A stretch of DNA of 64,000 nt from Brenneria bubanii (GTDB lineage Bacteria > Pseudomonadota > Gammaproteobacteria > Enterobacterales > Enterobacteriaceae): NCBI RefSeq assembly GCF_022378355.1, contig NZ_JAKMAJ010000005.1, positions 186,001-250,000 of the forward strand. Reading direction: 5' to 3'. Position numbers and translations under genes: made by a program. Below, in pieces: positions 1-10,787 of the stretch (positions are counted from its first letter, which is position 1; every line of letters begins with the position of its first letter). A model generated the notes under the pieces. That model searched no databases. It was not told where the DNA came from and worked only from the letters and a program-made list of their open reading frames with translations.

Positions 1-790
1 TAATACGATTCCCTGGTGTTGAAATCGTGTGTAGCTGATTATTTTTTAAAATATTACGACTGTCGGCTGTTGGAACGCTTTCGATCATGTCCACATCACC
101 GGATAAAATGGCGGCTACACGGGCGCTGCTGTTTTTAAATACACGAACGGTAACCTTGTCCCACTCGGCTTTTCCTCCCCAGTAGTTGTCATTACGTTCA
201 AGAACGACCTGGTCATCAGGCACCCAGGAAACAAACTTGAATGGTCCGGTTCCAATCACATCCTTACCGGCATTCAGCGTTTCCGTCGGCACCGTTTCGA
301 GCCGGGCCGGCAAAATAGAAACCCGGCTTAAGTTATTCAACAGCAAAGGAGACGGTTCTTTAGTGGTAATCCGCACCGTCAGCGGATCGATGGCCTTCAT
401 CTCAGCGATGTCATTAACGTAAGGCGCATAAGAGCTCGGGCTGTTTTTTGACGCCAGCGCGATGCGTTTGATGCTGGCGATCACGTCCCTGGCGGTAAAA
501 TCACCGCCGTCATGAAACTTGACGCCCGGGCGTAGCGAAAATTCCCAGGTTTTATCGTCAATAATTTTCCACGATACGGCCAAGGCAGGAGAAATTTGCT
601 GCTTTTCATCCTGAGCGACCAAACCGTCAAAAATATTACGCGCCATCGCACTATTTTGTCCCCCAACATAAAACTGAGGATCCATTGATGTTGTGGATGT
701 CGCCAAACCAATATTCAGATCAGCACTAAAAACCAAAGGCGAAGATGAAAATAAAAAAGTAAAAATTAATGCCATTGTTGATTGTTTCAT
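1..790 (-). CDS. Peptide/nickel-type ABC transporter substrate-binding protein, 5' part only (runs off the window)
   Basis: The reading frame is open from an ATG at 788-790 (minus strand) to the window edge, about 263 codons without a stop, so the gene is cut by the window and not visibly broken. It begins MKQSTMALIFTFLF..SADLNIG, a Sec signal peptide of about 22 residues. The following segment (SMDPQF, NIFDGLV, WEFSLRPGVKFHDG, GTGPFKF) is the pattern of SBP_bac_5 proteins, the DppA/OppA family that binds oligopeptides, nickel or related solutes in the periplasm. A GAGG ribosome site lies just upstream of the ATG. It is transcribed divergently from the LysR gene at 932, its likely regulator. 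The ligand cannot be told from this part; permease and ATPase genes would lie beyond the left edge. Confidence 0.85.
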   Translation of the reverse strand, partial: MKQSTMALIFTFLFSSSPLVFSADLNIGLATSTTSMDPQFYVGGQNSAMARNIFDGLVAQDEKQQISPALAVSWKIIDDKTWEFSLRPGVKFHDGGDFTARDVIASIKRIALASKNSPSSYAPYVNDIAEMKAIDPLTVRITTKEPSPLLLNNLSRVSILPARLETVPTETLNAGKDVIGTGPFKFVSWVPDDQVVLERNDNYWGGKAEWDKVTVRVFKNSSARVAAILSGDVDMIESVPTADSRNILKNNQLHTISTPGNRI

Positions 791-931
791 TCATCAACCT
801 CTCTATTCCATGGCAGGTTTGTATAGTGCATAAATTATTCTATATCTGGAGTCTATGCGCTAGATGAGACAAATAAAAATTACATTTTGTGTTAAATTGA
901 TAACCAAATATTATGTTTCGGAGTGAACAGT

Positions 932-1828
932 ATGCGGATCAATCCCCGTCAGGTTGAAGCTTTTCACAAGGTCATTCTTACCGGTGGGATCACGGCGGCC
1001 GCCAACATGATGCACATTACCCAACCAGCGGTGAGCCGGCTTATTCGGGATTTTGAAGACGCGCTGAACCTGAAATTGTTCGATCGGGACGGACGCGGGC
1101 TTATCCCCCGCGCCGAGGCGATGAAGCTTTACCGGGAGGTAGACCGCCTCTATCTGGGTCTGGGTCATATCGCTCTGATTGCCGATGAAATTCGTCACGC
1201 CAAAGGCAGCGTACTGCGCATCGCCTCGGTTCAGGCATTGTCGATGCTCTGTTCAGAGGAAATGCTGCCGGCGTTGCTCGAGGAATATCCTGATATCTCT
1301 TTGTTTTTAGATATTGAAAGCACCAGTCATATTACCGAAGCCATCACGGCGAACCAATACGACGTAGGCTTTATCTTTGGTCAGATGGGCAACAAAGGTC
1401 TGGAAGCCGAACCGCTGGCCGATGCCAGCGCCGTTGCCGTAGTGTCGATCACGCATCCTTTGGCCAAGGCGGAACAAATTACCATCGACGACCTGACCCG
1501 TTACCGCGCCATTCTACCGGGTAGAACCACGCCGCTACGGGCGCAGATCGATCTGTCGCTCAGGAACGAGCTGGGCTATTTGCACAATCCGATTGAAACC
1601 TCGATGGCCAACAGCTGCGCCTTGGCGGCAAAAAACGTCGGTATCGGCGTTGTGGATTTCATTACCGCACTAAATAGTCCATCTCCAGTTATGGTTAAGC
1701 CTTTTAATCCTGATATAAAAATGGCGTACTGCGCGGTTTATCCGCCACAAATCCCCCGAAGCCAGTTGGTTAATCACGTCACTCAGATGATAAAAGAAAA
1801 AATAATGAATTGTCTGGCATTAAAATAA
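932..1828 (+). CDS. LysR-family transcriptional regulator
   Basis: About 298 residues. The N-terminal winged helix (INPRQVEAFHKVILTGGITAAANMMHITQPAVSRLIRDFE) is typical LysR, followed by a periplasmic-binding-like effector domain to the end. The start MRINPRQVEA at 932 is chosen because GGAG at 920-923 sits eight bases upstream; a GTG at 923 would overlap that site. The N terminus resembles the OccR/NocR branch that senses opine or amino-acid ligands; that is family resemblance only. It lies head to head with the peptide-type binding protein (gap about 140 bp), the usual arrangement for a LysR protein and its target. The gene ends in an AT-rich stretch. Confidence 0.88.
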   Translation: MRINPRQVEAFHKVILTGGITAAANMMHITQPAVSRLIRDFEDALNLKLFDRDGRGLIPRAEAMKLYREVDRLYLGLGHIALIADEIRHAKGSVLRIASVQALSMLCSEEMLPALLEEYPDISLFLDIESTSHITEAITANQYDVGFIFGQMGNKGLEAEPLADASAVAVVSITHPLAKAEQITIDDLTRYRAILPGRTTPLRAQIDLSLRNELGYLHNPIETSMANSCALAAKNVGIGVVDFITALNSPSPVMVKPFNPDIKMAYCAVYPPQIPRSQLVNHVTQMIKEKIMNCLALK

Positions 1829-1911
1829 ATTAGGACGCTATCCAATTTATTTTTTCTAAAAATAATTATTCATGATATTTATTTATTGAGAATAAATAGC
1901 AGAAAAATAAT

Positions 1912-1939
1912 AAAATAAAAAAAGCCATCAACGATGGCT
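1912..1939 (-). terminator. Rho-independent terminator after yidA
   Basis: Perfect 7-bp hairpin AGCCATC (1923-1929) / GATGGCT (1933-1939) with a 3-nt loop. Read on the minus strand it is followed by a long T-rich run, which places it at the end of the minus-strand yidA transcript. Confidence 0.8.
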
Positions 1940-1980
1940 AGTCAAACGGTCCGAAATAAATTCGCGAGACCAAAATGCGA

Positions 1981-2796
1981 TCAGACATTAAGCACAAATT
2001 TCTCGATTGCGTACGCCACGCCGTCTTGCGCATTGGTTCTGGTGATAAACTGACTGGCCTCCTTCACGGTATCGATGGCATTTCCCATCGATACGCCAAT
2101 CCCGGCATAATTAATCATCGCCAGATCGTTTTCCTGATCGCCCATCGTCATGATGCTTTCACGAGGGATGTTCAGGTGTTCGGCCAACATTTTCACCCCT
2201 TCGCCTTTATTGACCCGCTTATCCAGAATTTCCAGATAAAACTCGGCGCTCTTCATCAGGGTATAATGCTCAAACGCTTCCGGAGGGATCTGACTGATAG
2301 CCCGATCCAGCACCGGCGGCTCATCAATCATCATCATTTTCGGGAACGTCAGGCTGCGGTCCATCTCTTCCACCGCGCGATACTTCAACGGCATGCCGGT
2401 CAGATTCGATTCATGAACGGTATAGGCGCTGATATCTTTATTCGCGGTATAGACGAAATTAAAGTCCAGCGCGTGAAAGTGAACATGAATCTTACGCGCC
2501 AGCGCTTCAAAATAGAGGTAGTCGTCAAAGCTAAGCGTGGTTTGCGCCACGCACTCGCCGTCGGCTGCGCGTTGCACCAGCGCACCATTGTTGGTGATGC
2601 AGTAGCAACCGTCCTGCTGTAAATCCAACTCGGCCAGGTAAGGCGCCACGCCGATAAACGGGCGGCCGGTAGCCAACACCACCTGTACGCCTTTTGCCCG
2701 TGCGGCGGCAATAGCGGCTTTTACGGCGGGCGAAATTTGGTTCTGGGGCGTCAGCAGCGTCCCGTCCATATCAATAGCGATCAGTTTAATAGACAT
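1981..2796 (-). CDS. yidA: HAD-family sugar phosphatase YidA
   Basis: 271 residues, the usual length of E. coli YidA. The N-terminal HAD motif I (IDMDGTLL, nucleophile Asp9 and Asp11) and the C-terminal motif IV (MGDQENDLAMI) are intact, with a Cof-type cap domain between them. Family members dephosphorylate sugar phosphates and other small phosphorylated metabolites in the cytosol, Mg-dependent. In E. coli yidA lies beside gyrB; here it sits about 9 kb from gyrB with other genes between, so local order is rearranged. It is followed by its own terminator and preceded by a gap of about 190 bp separating it from the PTS operon. Confidence 0.92.
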   Translation of the reverse strand: MSIKLIAIDMDGTLLTPQNQISPAVKAAIAAARAKGVQVVLATGRPFIGVAPYLAELDLQQDGCYCITNNGALVQRAADGECVAQTTLSFDDYLYFEALARKIHVHFHALDFNFVYTANKDISAYTVHESNLTGMPLKYRAVEEMDRSLTFPKMMMIDEPPVLDRAISQIPPEAFEHYTLMKSAEFYLEILDKRVNKGEGVKMLAEHLNIPRESIMTMGDQENDLAMINYAGIGVSMGNAIDTVKEASQFITRTNAQDGVAYAIEKFVLNV

Positions 2797-2910
2797 AATT
2801 TTTCCAGCGGCACATGACTGTTTTTATGCTAACGCGATTTTGCGATGAAGAGCCAGCGAAATAAAGCAGGCTAACGACGGGATGCCCGGTATGCCTGAAC
2901 CAGAAGCGTT

Positions 2911-2965
2911 ATAACGCGGCCCAAAGCAGAGCCGCGTTATTCAGAGAAGCCGCCATCGGCGGCTT
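2911..2965. terminator. Two consecutive strong hairpins downstream of the phospho-beta-glucosidase gene
   Basis: First hairpin: ATAACGCGGC (2911-2920) / GCCGCGTTAT (2931-2940), 10 perfect pairs. Second: AAGCCGCC (2947-2954) / GGCGGCTT (2958-2965). They follow the 3' end of the minus-strand PTS operon. Neither has a convincing T-run, so they may protect the mRNA 3' end or terminate weakly. Confidence 0.5.
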
Positions 2966-2987
2966 GAAAGACAAATGCCATACCGCC

Positions 2988-4445
<1,458 letters not shown>

Positions 4446-4529
4446 TTAGCATTTGATAAAATTGACCGGCATTGGTCGGTAAAAACGTTGTCGATGCGTT
4501 TGGCGCCTTAGCCCCGAGGTATAAACGTC

Positions 4530-4850
4530 TTAAGGCTTAAGCGCGGCGAGCTTCTTATGCAGATAAATAAGCTCCTCAACCAGTTCGCGACACAGCATCG
4601 CATTCATCAGGTGATCCTGCGCGTGAACCAAAATCAGGTTAACCGGAATTTTCCCGCTCCCTTCATCCGCTCCGATCAGCGCGGTCTGGATCTGATGAGC
4701 TTTGCGCGCGGCGGCGGAAGCATCCGCCAATAGCGCATCCGCCTTGCTCCAGTCGTCCTTTTTTGCGGCGCTCAGCGCTTCCATTGCGCAGGAGCGGGCC
4801 TCTCCGGCATGAATAATCAGCTCCATTACCGTATTTTCATCAATCACCAT
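4530..4850 (-). CDS. PTS lactose/cellobiose family IIA component
   Basis: 106 residues, the normal length of a Lac/Chb-type EIIA. The segment LVHAQDHLMNAMLCRELVEEL is the family's phosphorylation-site region, whose histidine accepts phosphate from HPr. The protein is all-helical and forms a trimer in known members. Its start overlaps the end of the IIC gene, implying translational coupling. It passes phosphate to the IIB protein encoded at 6173-6478. Confidence 0.93.
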   Translation of the reverse strand: MVIDENTVMELIIHAGEARSCAMEALSAAKKDDWSKADALLADASAAARKAHQIQTALIGADEGSGKIPVNLILVHAQDHLMNAMLCRELVEELIYLHKKLAALKP

Positions 4851-6157
4851 CAGTACCCCCCTTGCGGTTGCGCGCCCTCTTTTTCCTGCGCTAAAAGTTG
4901 ACGTTCATACATTTTGAAAAAAGGGTAATAAATCATCGCCGATACCATAATCAGCACCGCCACCAGCACAATGGCGCGCCAATCCCAACCGGTGGACCAG
5001 GCGGCGCCGATGGGCGCGGGCGTCGTCCAGGGCGCAAGCGATACCACATGGTTGACCAGCGAGGTTCTGGTGGCGACATAAGCGATAACGGCGTTGACCA
5101 ATGGCGCGGTAACGAACGGAATAAACAACAGCGGGTTCATCACCACCGGCGAACCGAAAATAACCGGTTCATTGATATTGAACATGCTGGGCACCACCGC
5201 CAGCTTGCCAATGGAACGCAGGTGCGCCGAGCGGCTGCGCAAATAGAGGAATACCAGTCCCATGGTCGAACCGGAGCCGCCCACCACGATAAAAAATTGC
5301 CAAAAGGGTTCGATAAAAATCTGAGTAATAGGCACGCCGGTGTTTAGCGCCTGCTGATTAATGCCCAGATTGGTCAGCCAGAAAGCCTGTAAAATCCCAC
5401 CGACAATCACCGCGCCGTGAATCCCGGCAAACCACAGCAGGTGGCATAACAGCACGGCAATCAAAATGGCAGGCAGAGAATCAGAAGCGGAGATGACCGG
5501 CGCGAAGATCGCCATAATCGCCTGCGGCAACAGCATGCCGAACTGGTTCTGAATAAACAGACTGAGCGGAAATAGCGTCAGAAAGATGGCGAGAATGGGA
5601 ATTAACAGATCAAAAGACTGGCGAATCTTCGGCGGCACCTGTTCCGGCAACCGGATGCCGATCTTGCGCTTCTGCAAAAAATTCATCAATTCAGTGGTAT
5701 AGAGCGCAACCAGAATGGCGGTGAAGATGCCTTCGCCCCCCAGCGACCCCACCGGCAAGCTATCGCCGGCTTGCGGAGCGGCCACCACCAGAAACGACAT
5801 CAGCGACAGGCTGCCCGCCATAAAACCGTTCATTTTGTAGCTTTGCGCCAGGTTATAGGCAATCGCGCTGGCGATATACAGCGCCATGATGCCCATGGTC
5901 ATATTGTAGGGCATCATAATCTGTTCGCTATGGCGCTCGACAAGCCCCAGCCACCACTGGGCGAATGCCCATCGACTGTCGGCGCTGAAGGGGGGATGGG
6001 CAAATAACAACATAAAGGAGCCGACGATCAAAAATGGCATCGAGGCAATGAAGCCATCTTTAATGGCTACCACGTGGCGTTGATTAGAAAGTTTCGCCGC
6101 CACCGGGCTGATGCGGTTTTCGATGAGGCTAAATAATGACTCACTGAATGTACTCAT
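4850..6157 (-). CDS. PTS cellobiose/beta-glucoside family IIC permease
   Basis: 435 residues, with the many hydrophobic segments of the CelB/ChbC EIIC family. Recognisable parts are the N-terminal FSESLFSLIENRISPVAAKLSNQRHV, which precedes the first membrane helix, the central SDSLPAILIAVLLCHLLWFAGIHG and the later FNINEPVIFGSPVVMNP substrate-region motif. It moves a beta-glucoside across the inner membrane while IIB phosphorylates it. The gap to IIB is 15 bp and it overlaps IIA, so B-C-A form one transcript on the minus strand. Confidence 0.94.
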   Translation of the reverse strand: MSTFSESLFSLIENRISPVAAKLSNQRHVVAIKDGFIASMPFLIVGSFMLLFAHPPFSADSRWAFAQWWLGLVERHSEQIMMPYNMTMGIMALYIASAIAYNLAQSYKMNGFMAGSLSLMSFLVVAAPQAGDSLPVGSLGGEGIFTAILVALYTTELMNFLQKRKIGIRLPEQVPPKIRQSFDLLIPILAIFLTLFPLSLFIQNQFGMLLPQAIMAIFAPVISASDSLPAILIAVLLCHLLWFAGIHGAVIVGGILQAFWLTNLGINQQALNTGVPITQIFIEPFWQFFIVVGGSGSTMGLVFLYLRSRSAHLRSIGKLAVVPSMFNINEPVIFGSPVVMNPLLFIPFVTAPLVNAVIAYVATRTSLVNHVVSLAPWTTPAPIGAAWSTGWDWRAIVLVAVLIMVSAMIYYPFFKMYERQLLAQEKEGAQPQGGY

Positions 6158-6172
6158 TATTTTTTCCCGTAA

Positions 6173-6478
6173 TTAGTGGATCATCGCCAACGCGGCGCTG
6201 AGTACTTTCTCACCATTCATCATTCCATAGTCAATGCTATTGATAACCGCGATGGGTTTATTTTTTTCATCCGCAATTTCTTTAAATTCCGCTAACTTAT
6301 ACTTAATTTGCGGTCCAAGAAGGCAGCAATCGAACGCCGAAACAACTTCACTAAACTCTTCAAAACCAACGGCTTTTATCTCAACGGCAATCCCCTTTTC
6401 TTGCGCGACTTTTTCCATGCGTTGCACCAGCATACTGGTGGACATTCCCGCGGCACAACAGAGTAAAATCTTATTCAT
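6173..6478 (-). CDS. PTS lactose/cellobiose family IIB component
   Basis: 101 residues from MNKILLCCAAGMSTSML. The phospho-acceptor cysteine is Cys8 in the CAAGMSTS loop. The start at 6478 is preferred over an in-frame ATG immediately upstream (6481) because GAGG lies a normal distance from it. First gene of the operon IIB-IIC-IIA-GH1. Its upstream region holds the AscG-type operator and is shared with the divergent repressor gene. Confidence 0.92.
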   Translation of the reverse strand: MNKILLCCAAGMSTSMLVQRMEKVAQEKGIAVEIKAVGFEEFSEVVSAFDCCLLGPQIKYKLAEFKEIADEKNKPIAVINSIDYGMMNGEKVLSAALAMIH

Positions 6479-6530
6479 CATGCACCTCACCGTTTGTATT
6501 TTTATTATTCAAGCAACACAAAAAATAATA

Positions 6531-6544
6531 CGCAACCGGTTTCA
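6531..6544. promoter_or_regulatory. Probable AscG-type operator between the PTS operon and its repressor
   Basis: The bases 6531-6544 read CGCAACCGGTTTCA, matching the AscG consensus as I recall it (TGAAACCGGTTTCA) at 12 of 14 positions with the central AACCGGTT palindrome intact. It lies about 50 bp upstream of the IIB start, in the intergenic region shared with the LacI-family gene. Function is inferred. Confidence 0.6.
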
Positions 6545-6736
6545 TATTATTTTTTCTATTTTTTGAACGCGATCATAAATAACGATCACCAAAAATAAAA
6601 ATTAACGTAACTGGATTTAATGATGATAAAAGCCGTTTAATTTTCTTATAATAGACGGAATAACGCAGGGGATAAGCCGAGTCGCTGAGAGCAGACAACA
6701 CATCGGCAATTTGAAAGATGAAGGGTATAAAACAGA

Positions 6737-7759
6737 ATGATAACCATGCTCGATGTGGCGAAAAAAGCCGGCGTGTCAAAAGCCACGGTCTCACGCGTAT
6801 TGGCGGGAAACAGCTATATCAGCAAAACCACCAAAGAGCGGGTATTCAAAGCGGTGGAAGAGTTGGGCTACCGGCCAAACCTGCTGGCGCGCAACCTCGC
6901 GACCAGCAAGTCGCAAAGTATTGGTCTGGTGGTCACCAACACGCTGTATAACGGTCCCTACTTCAGCGAGCTATTGTTTCAAACCGCCACCATGACGGAA
7001 AAGTATGGACGGCAGTTGATCATGGCCGATGGTAAACACGGAGCGGAAGAAGAACGACAGGCGATTCAGTTCCTGCTGGATTTACGCTGCGATGCGATCA
7101 TTATCTATCCGCGTTTTCTTTCCATCGCCGAGCTGGAAGCCATTATCGATCGCTACGAACAGCCCATCATGGTGGTCAACCGCACGCTAACGCGCCACGA
7201 AGAAAACAGCGTCTGCGCCAACCACCAGCAGCACTGCTTTGCCGCGGTGAATTACCTGATTGAACAAGGCCACCGGGATATCGCCTTTATCCACGGTTCG
7301 GCGGCGTCGCCGACCGGGGAAAGTCGCTTTGCCGGTTACCAGCAGGCCCTGGCGACCCGGGGGATCGCATTCGACCCCGCACTGGCGGCGCCGGGCGACT
7401 GGACATCCGAAAGCGGTTATGCCGCCGTGGAGACGCTGCGTCGGCGCGGCGCCGCCTTCAGCGCGCTGGTCGCCAGCAATGACGATATGGCGATCGGCGC
7501 GGCAAAGGCGCTCCGTGAACAGGGCATCGCCATACCGCAGCAGGTTTCCCTGATGGGTTTTGACGATCTGCCCATGGCTTCCTGGTTTAACCCCGCCCTG
7601 ACCACCGTACACGTTCCCGTCGCCGAAATGATAAACAGCACCCTTGAAAGGCTGCTGGATAAACTGGCGGGCGAAACCGTTGCGCCGTTGCCCGAATTTA
7701 AAGGCCAGTTAATTATTCGTGAATCCGTCGGCAAAGGCCCGTTCGCATCCGGCGGCTAA
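6737..7759 (+). CDS. ascG: LacI-family repressor closely resembling AscG
   Basis: 340 residues. The N-terminal HTH (MLDVAKKAGVSKATVSRVL) and the following PNLLARNLATSKSQSIGLVVTNTLY and ADGKHGAEEERQAIQFLLDLRCDAI blocks match E. coli AscG closely, repressor of the asc beta-glucoside genes; the rest is a periplasmic-binding-like inducer domain. It is divergent from the PTS/phospho-glucosidase operon, separated by about 250 bp that contain an AscG-like operator, so it very probably represses that operon and itself. An in-frame ATG nine bases downstream (MLDVAKK) is an alternative start. The symbol rests on resemblance and context; a paralogue of AscG is possible. Confidence 0.82.
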   Translation: MITMLDVAKKAGVSKATVSRVLAGNSYISKTTKERVFKAVEELGYRPNLLARNLATSKSQSIGLVVTNTLYNGPYFSELLFQTATMTEKYGRQLIMADGKHGAEEERQAIQFLLDLRCDAIIIYPRFLSIAELEAIIDRYEQPIMVVNRTLTRHEENSVCANHQQHCFAAVNYLIEQGHRDIAFIHGSAASPTGESRFAGYQQALATRGIAFDPALAAPGDWTSESGYAAVETLRRRGAAFSALVASNDDMAIGAAKALREQGIAIPQQVSLMGFDDLPMASWFNPALTTVHVPVAEMINSTLERLLDKLAGETVAPLPEFKGQLIIRESVGKGPFASGG

Positions 7760-7943
7760 TTCTCTTTTTTGCAGAGAGCCGGTCTTTAGCTGATCGCTTT
7801 CAGAGCTCAGCATTATTTGTTGTTGTCTGAAATATTTTGGAAGAAATCCCTGTCTTGTTGCGAAAAAACCTTACCTGCGGCGACAACCGAATTGGTAATC
7901 ATGGCGTAATAAATATTACTTGAAACAAAAAACCAAAAAACGC

Positions 7944-7970
7944 TAAAGAAACAATGAATTGGGCCGATAA
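7944..7970 (+). promoter_or_regulatory. Sigma-28 (FliA) promoter of the chemoreceptor gene
   Basis: TAAAGAAA at 7944-7951, an 11-base spacer, then GCCGATAA at 7963-7970. This is an essentially exact flagellar class 3 promoter (consensus TAAAGTTT-N11-GCCGATAA) about 175 bp upstream of the methyl-accepting chemotaxis gene and pointing at it. Confidence 0.88.
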
Positions 7971-7976
7971 AACAAA

Positions 7977-7992
7977 AGTGATCCTGATCACA
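7977..7992. promoter_or_regulatory. CRP-like site over the predicted FliA start
   Basis: AGTGATCCTGATCACA is a near-perfect CRP half-site pair (consensus TGTGATCTAGATCACA). It lies immediately downstream of the sigma-28 -10 element, where transcription would start, so it would either modulate that promoter or serve a second one. The rest of the 385-bp gap (7760-8144) shows no gene. Confidence 0.6.
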
Positions 7993-8144
7993 TTAATACC
8001 CGCTCCGCCGGTAAGCAGGCCTGCTTAAGCGTCCTCTCTCCGCACCTGAAATCTACCGGGTATATCATGCAATCCGACAGTGAAAAAAGCGCAGCCGGCT
8101 GCTCTTACTATTAAGTCATTTGGTTATTAAAAGGGGACGATCCA

Positions 8145-10130
8145 ATGTCAAATGAATTGGTTTCCTATTCTTCATCCCAGCCGCCTTCTTCTAAAAAAAA
8201 GAAACTTTCCACCCGGGCCCTGGTATTAGCTACCACCATCACAGCAATCGCATTAGGATTCATCATCACCGTCGGCTTACTGCTGTGGCAATCCGGCCAA
8301 CAGCAAAAATATATCGCCCAGAAATTTCTCACCCAAATGACCTATTCGAATATCTCTTTGGTGCAGAATAAGCTCGATGGTGCATTATCGGCCGCCCACG
8401 CGCTGGTGCAGACCGTGCAAACCTTGCAGGAGGTCGGCAATCCCGACCGCCGCACGGCGGAGGCCATGCTGAAAGATACGCTGAAAAATAATCCTGAGCT
8501 GCTTTCCATGTCGCTGGCCTGGGAACCCAACGCGTTCGACGGTAAAGATCAGCAGTATGCCGCGCTGCCCGATCAAGATCCCAATGGGCGCTTTGTCCGC
8601 TATGTCGATCGCGATCCGGCCGGCAACATCGCGCTGCATAACCTGACCGACTACGAAACGCCCGGCAGCGGCGACTACTATCTGCTACCGCGCAAACTGC
8701 AAAAAGAACTCATCCTGGACCCTTACAGTTATAACTATAATGGCGTCGACACGATGATTACCTCGCTCGCCGTTCCCATTATGGTCAACGGCAAGTTTTA
8801 TGGCTCCGTCACCGCAGACTTTTCGCTAACCAGCCTGCAACAGCTGGTTAGCGGCATCCGTCCTTATCCCGGCGCCTACGCGCAGATGTTTTCCCATACC
8901 GGCGTCTTTATCGCGCATCCGGATCAACACCGGATTGGTCAACGTTCTAAAAATAGCCAGGTGCTGTTGGAAAGCGTGGCGAACGGCAAAATCAACATAC
9001 AGGAGCGCTACAGCGACACCCTGGGTTCCGAGGTATTCAACATTAACGCGCCGATCGCCATCGGCAATACCGGTACCCCCTGGGTACTGGGTCTGGCGAT
9101 CCCCGTCAACGAAGTGATGGCCGAATCGGTGAAGCAGCGCAATATCGCCATCTTGTTGACCCTGCTGAGCATCATTGTGGTTTCCGGCGTCGTGGGCATT
9201 ATTTTCACCCGCAAGGTGCTGCGCACCGTAGGTGGAGAACCGGCTGAAGCCGCCGAAATCGCGCTATCGGTATCGCAGGGCGATTTGACTAAAACCATTC
9301 CGGTACAGAACAGAGACGACCACAGTATTTTTTACGCCATGCGCACCATGCAAACGCGTCTGAGGGATATCGTAGACCAACTGCACGCCGCCAGCGATTC
9401 CGTCAACCACAGCGCCGGTGAAATCAGCGCAGGCAATACGGACTTGGCCTCCCGTACCGAACAGCAGGCCTCTGCGCTGGAAGAGACGGCGGCCAGCATG
9501 GAGCAAATCTCCGCGACCGTGAAACAAAACGCGGATAATGCCCACAACGCCACGCGCCTGGCGCAAAACGCCGCTCAGATCGCACAAAAAGGCGATGCGA
9601 TTGTGGGACAGGTCATCCATATGATGGGGGAAATCGACGAAAGCTCGCAGAAAATCTCCGACATTACCAGCATTATCAGCAGTATCGCCTTCCAGACCAA
9701 TATTCTGGCGCTGAATGCGGCGGTGGAAGCGGCCAGAGCGGGTGAACAAGGTCGCGGCTTTGCGGTGGTGGCCAATGAGGTGCGCAACCTTGCCCAGCGC
9801 AGCGCCAGTTCGGTGAAGGAGATCACCGCGCTGATCGCCGAGTCAGCCAGCCGCGTTGAAAATGGCGTGGGGCTGGTGCAGAGCGCGGGCGCCACCATGC
9901 AGGATATGCTGACCGCGGTGACATCGGTGAAAGATATTATGGACGAGATTGTTTCGGCGTCGGACGAACAGTCGCGCGGCATCAGCCAGGTCACGCAGGC
10001 CGTACACGAAATGGATGGCGTCACGCAGCAGAACGCCGCGCTGGTGCAAGAAGCGTCGGCGTCGGCAGCATCGCTGGAAGATCAGGCCAGACAGCTTTCC
10101 CAGACCGTACAGGTATTCAAACTGCCCTGA
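8145..10130 (+). CDS. Methyl-accepting chemotaxis protein with a dCache ligand domain
   Basis: 661 residues. Transmembrane helix 1 is at about 24-48; a periplasmic double-Cache sensor spans about 50-340 ([23 protein letters not shown].. and [23 protein letters not shown] are Cache-like); helix 2 ([22 protein letters not shown]) is at about 342-365, then HAMP and the methylation/signalling coiled coil. The hairpin tip [39 protein letters not shown] is canonical. The protein ends VQVFKLP without a CheR-docking pentapeptide. Sensors of this type often bind amino acids or organic acids; the ligand is unknown. It is a single-gene unit behind a FliA promoter, implying a motile cell. Confidence 0.95.
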   Translation: MSNELVSYSSSQPPSSKKKKLSTRALVLATTITAIALGFIITVGLLLWQSGQQQKYIAQKFLTQMTYSNISLVQNKLDGALSAAHALVQTVQTLQEVGNPDRRTAEAMLKDTLKNNPELLSMSLAWEPNAFDGKDQQYAALPDQDPNGRFVRYVDRDPAGNIALHNLTDYETPGSGDYYLLPRKLQKELILDPYSYNYNGVDTMITSLAVPIMVNGKFYGSVTADFSLTSLQQLVSGIRPYPGAYAQMFSHTGVFIAHPDQHRIGQRSKNSQVLLESVANGKINIQERYSDTLGSEVFNINAPIAIGNTGTPWVLGLAIPVNEVMAESVKQRNIAILLTLLSIIVVSGVVGIIFTRKVLRTVGGEPAEAAEIALSVSQGDLTKTIPVQNRDDHSIFYAMRTMQTRLRDIVDQLHAASDSVNHSAGEISAGNTDLASRTEQQASALEETAASMEQISATVKQNADNAHNATRLAQNAAQIAQKGDAIVGQVIHMMGEIDESSQKISDITSIISSIAFQTNILALNAAVEAARAGEQGRGFAVVANEVRNLAQRSASSVKEITALIAESASRVENGVGLVQSAGATMQDMLTAVTSVKDIMDEIVSASDEQSRGISQVTQAVHEMDGVTQQNAALVQEASASAASLEDQARQLSQTVQVFKLP

Positions 10131-10142
10131 TTGCCGATAAAG

Positions 10143-10169
10143 CAGCAGACCGGCGTGATCGGTCTGCTG
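10143..10169. terminator. Hairpin at the end of the chemoreceptor gene
   Basis: CAGCAGACCG (10143-10152) pairs perfectly with CGGTCTGCTG (10160-10169) around a 7-nt loop, 12 bp after the stop codon. No long T-run follows, so it is a possible but imperfect terminator between convergent genes. Confidence 0.55.
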
Positions 10170-10201
10170 TCTCCGGCTCTGGGAAAAATCCGGCGGCATC
10201 A

Positions 10202-10567
10202 TCACCAATGCGGACATTGATCGGCAAACGAGTGGGAAAGCGGGCGCAGTTCCGGCGCGTTTTTTTCATCGAAGCAGCCAATCACCAGCGCCACGGTCGG
10301 CTCGTCGTCAATGGCGCCCAGCGTGCTGCCGCAGCGCGCGCAGAAAGAACGGCTGGAATAACCGGACGACCGATAACGCGCAGGTTCTCCGCCTTCGCCA
10401 ATCCACGCAACGGATGCCCGCGGAAACTCGACCCAATACAGCGTGAGCGCCCCCGAATGCCGCTGACAGAGGGTGCAGGAGCAGGCATGCGGGTTGCCTG
10501 GCTTACCTACAGCCTCAAAGCGGATAGACCCACACAAACAGCCGCCGAGATAGTGTTTTGTCGTCAT
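10202..10567 (-). CDS. GFA-family (glutathione-dependent formaldehyde-activating type) zinc protein
   Basis: 121 residues. It carries the family pattern GGCLCGSIRFEA, HACSCTLCQRHSGA and FCARCGSTLG, the paired cysteines that hold two zinc ions in the GFA/CENP-V fold. Founding members promote addition of glutathione to formaldehyde, but most bacterial members have no assigned role, so no substrate is claimed. It stands alone between the chemoreceptor (convergent) and an MFS gene (divergent). Its length is at the short end for the family, with no sign of truncation. Confidence 0.85.
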   Translation of the reverse strand: MTTKHYLGGCLCGSIRFEAVGKPGNPHACSCTLCQRHSGALTLYWVEFPRASVAWIGEGGEPARYRSSGYSSRSFCARCGSTLGAIDDEPTVALVIGCFDEKNAPELRPLSHSFADQCPHW

Positions 10568-10787
10568 GTGGCGCTTCCCTTATCGACCGATCAATATCTC
10601 CACCATAGCAAGCATCGCGCTAAGCCCAAAGTCATCTCGCGGATAATGCGCCGCCGCCGATAAAAGATTGAACGCTAATAATATGAACGATATGGTAATG
10701 TTATGCCTTTACTGCCTCAGAAAACGACGCCGGCGCGCCGCATCGTCTTTCACGCAGAAATCCACCATCGCCTGCTGACGACAAAAA

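Noticed and set aside
1-790. Pseudogene call for the peptide-binding protein
   Set aside because: The frame is fully open from start codon to the window edge; the missing part is only an artefact of the window.
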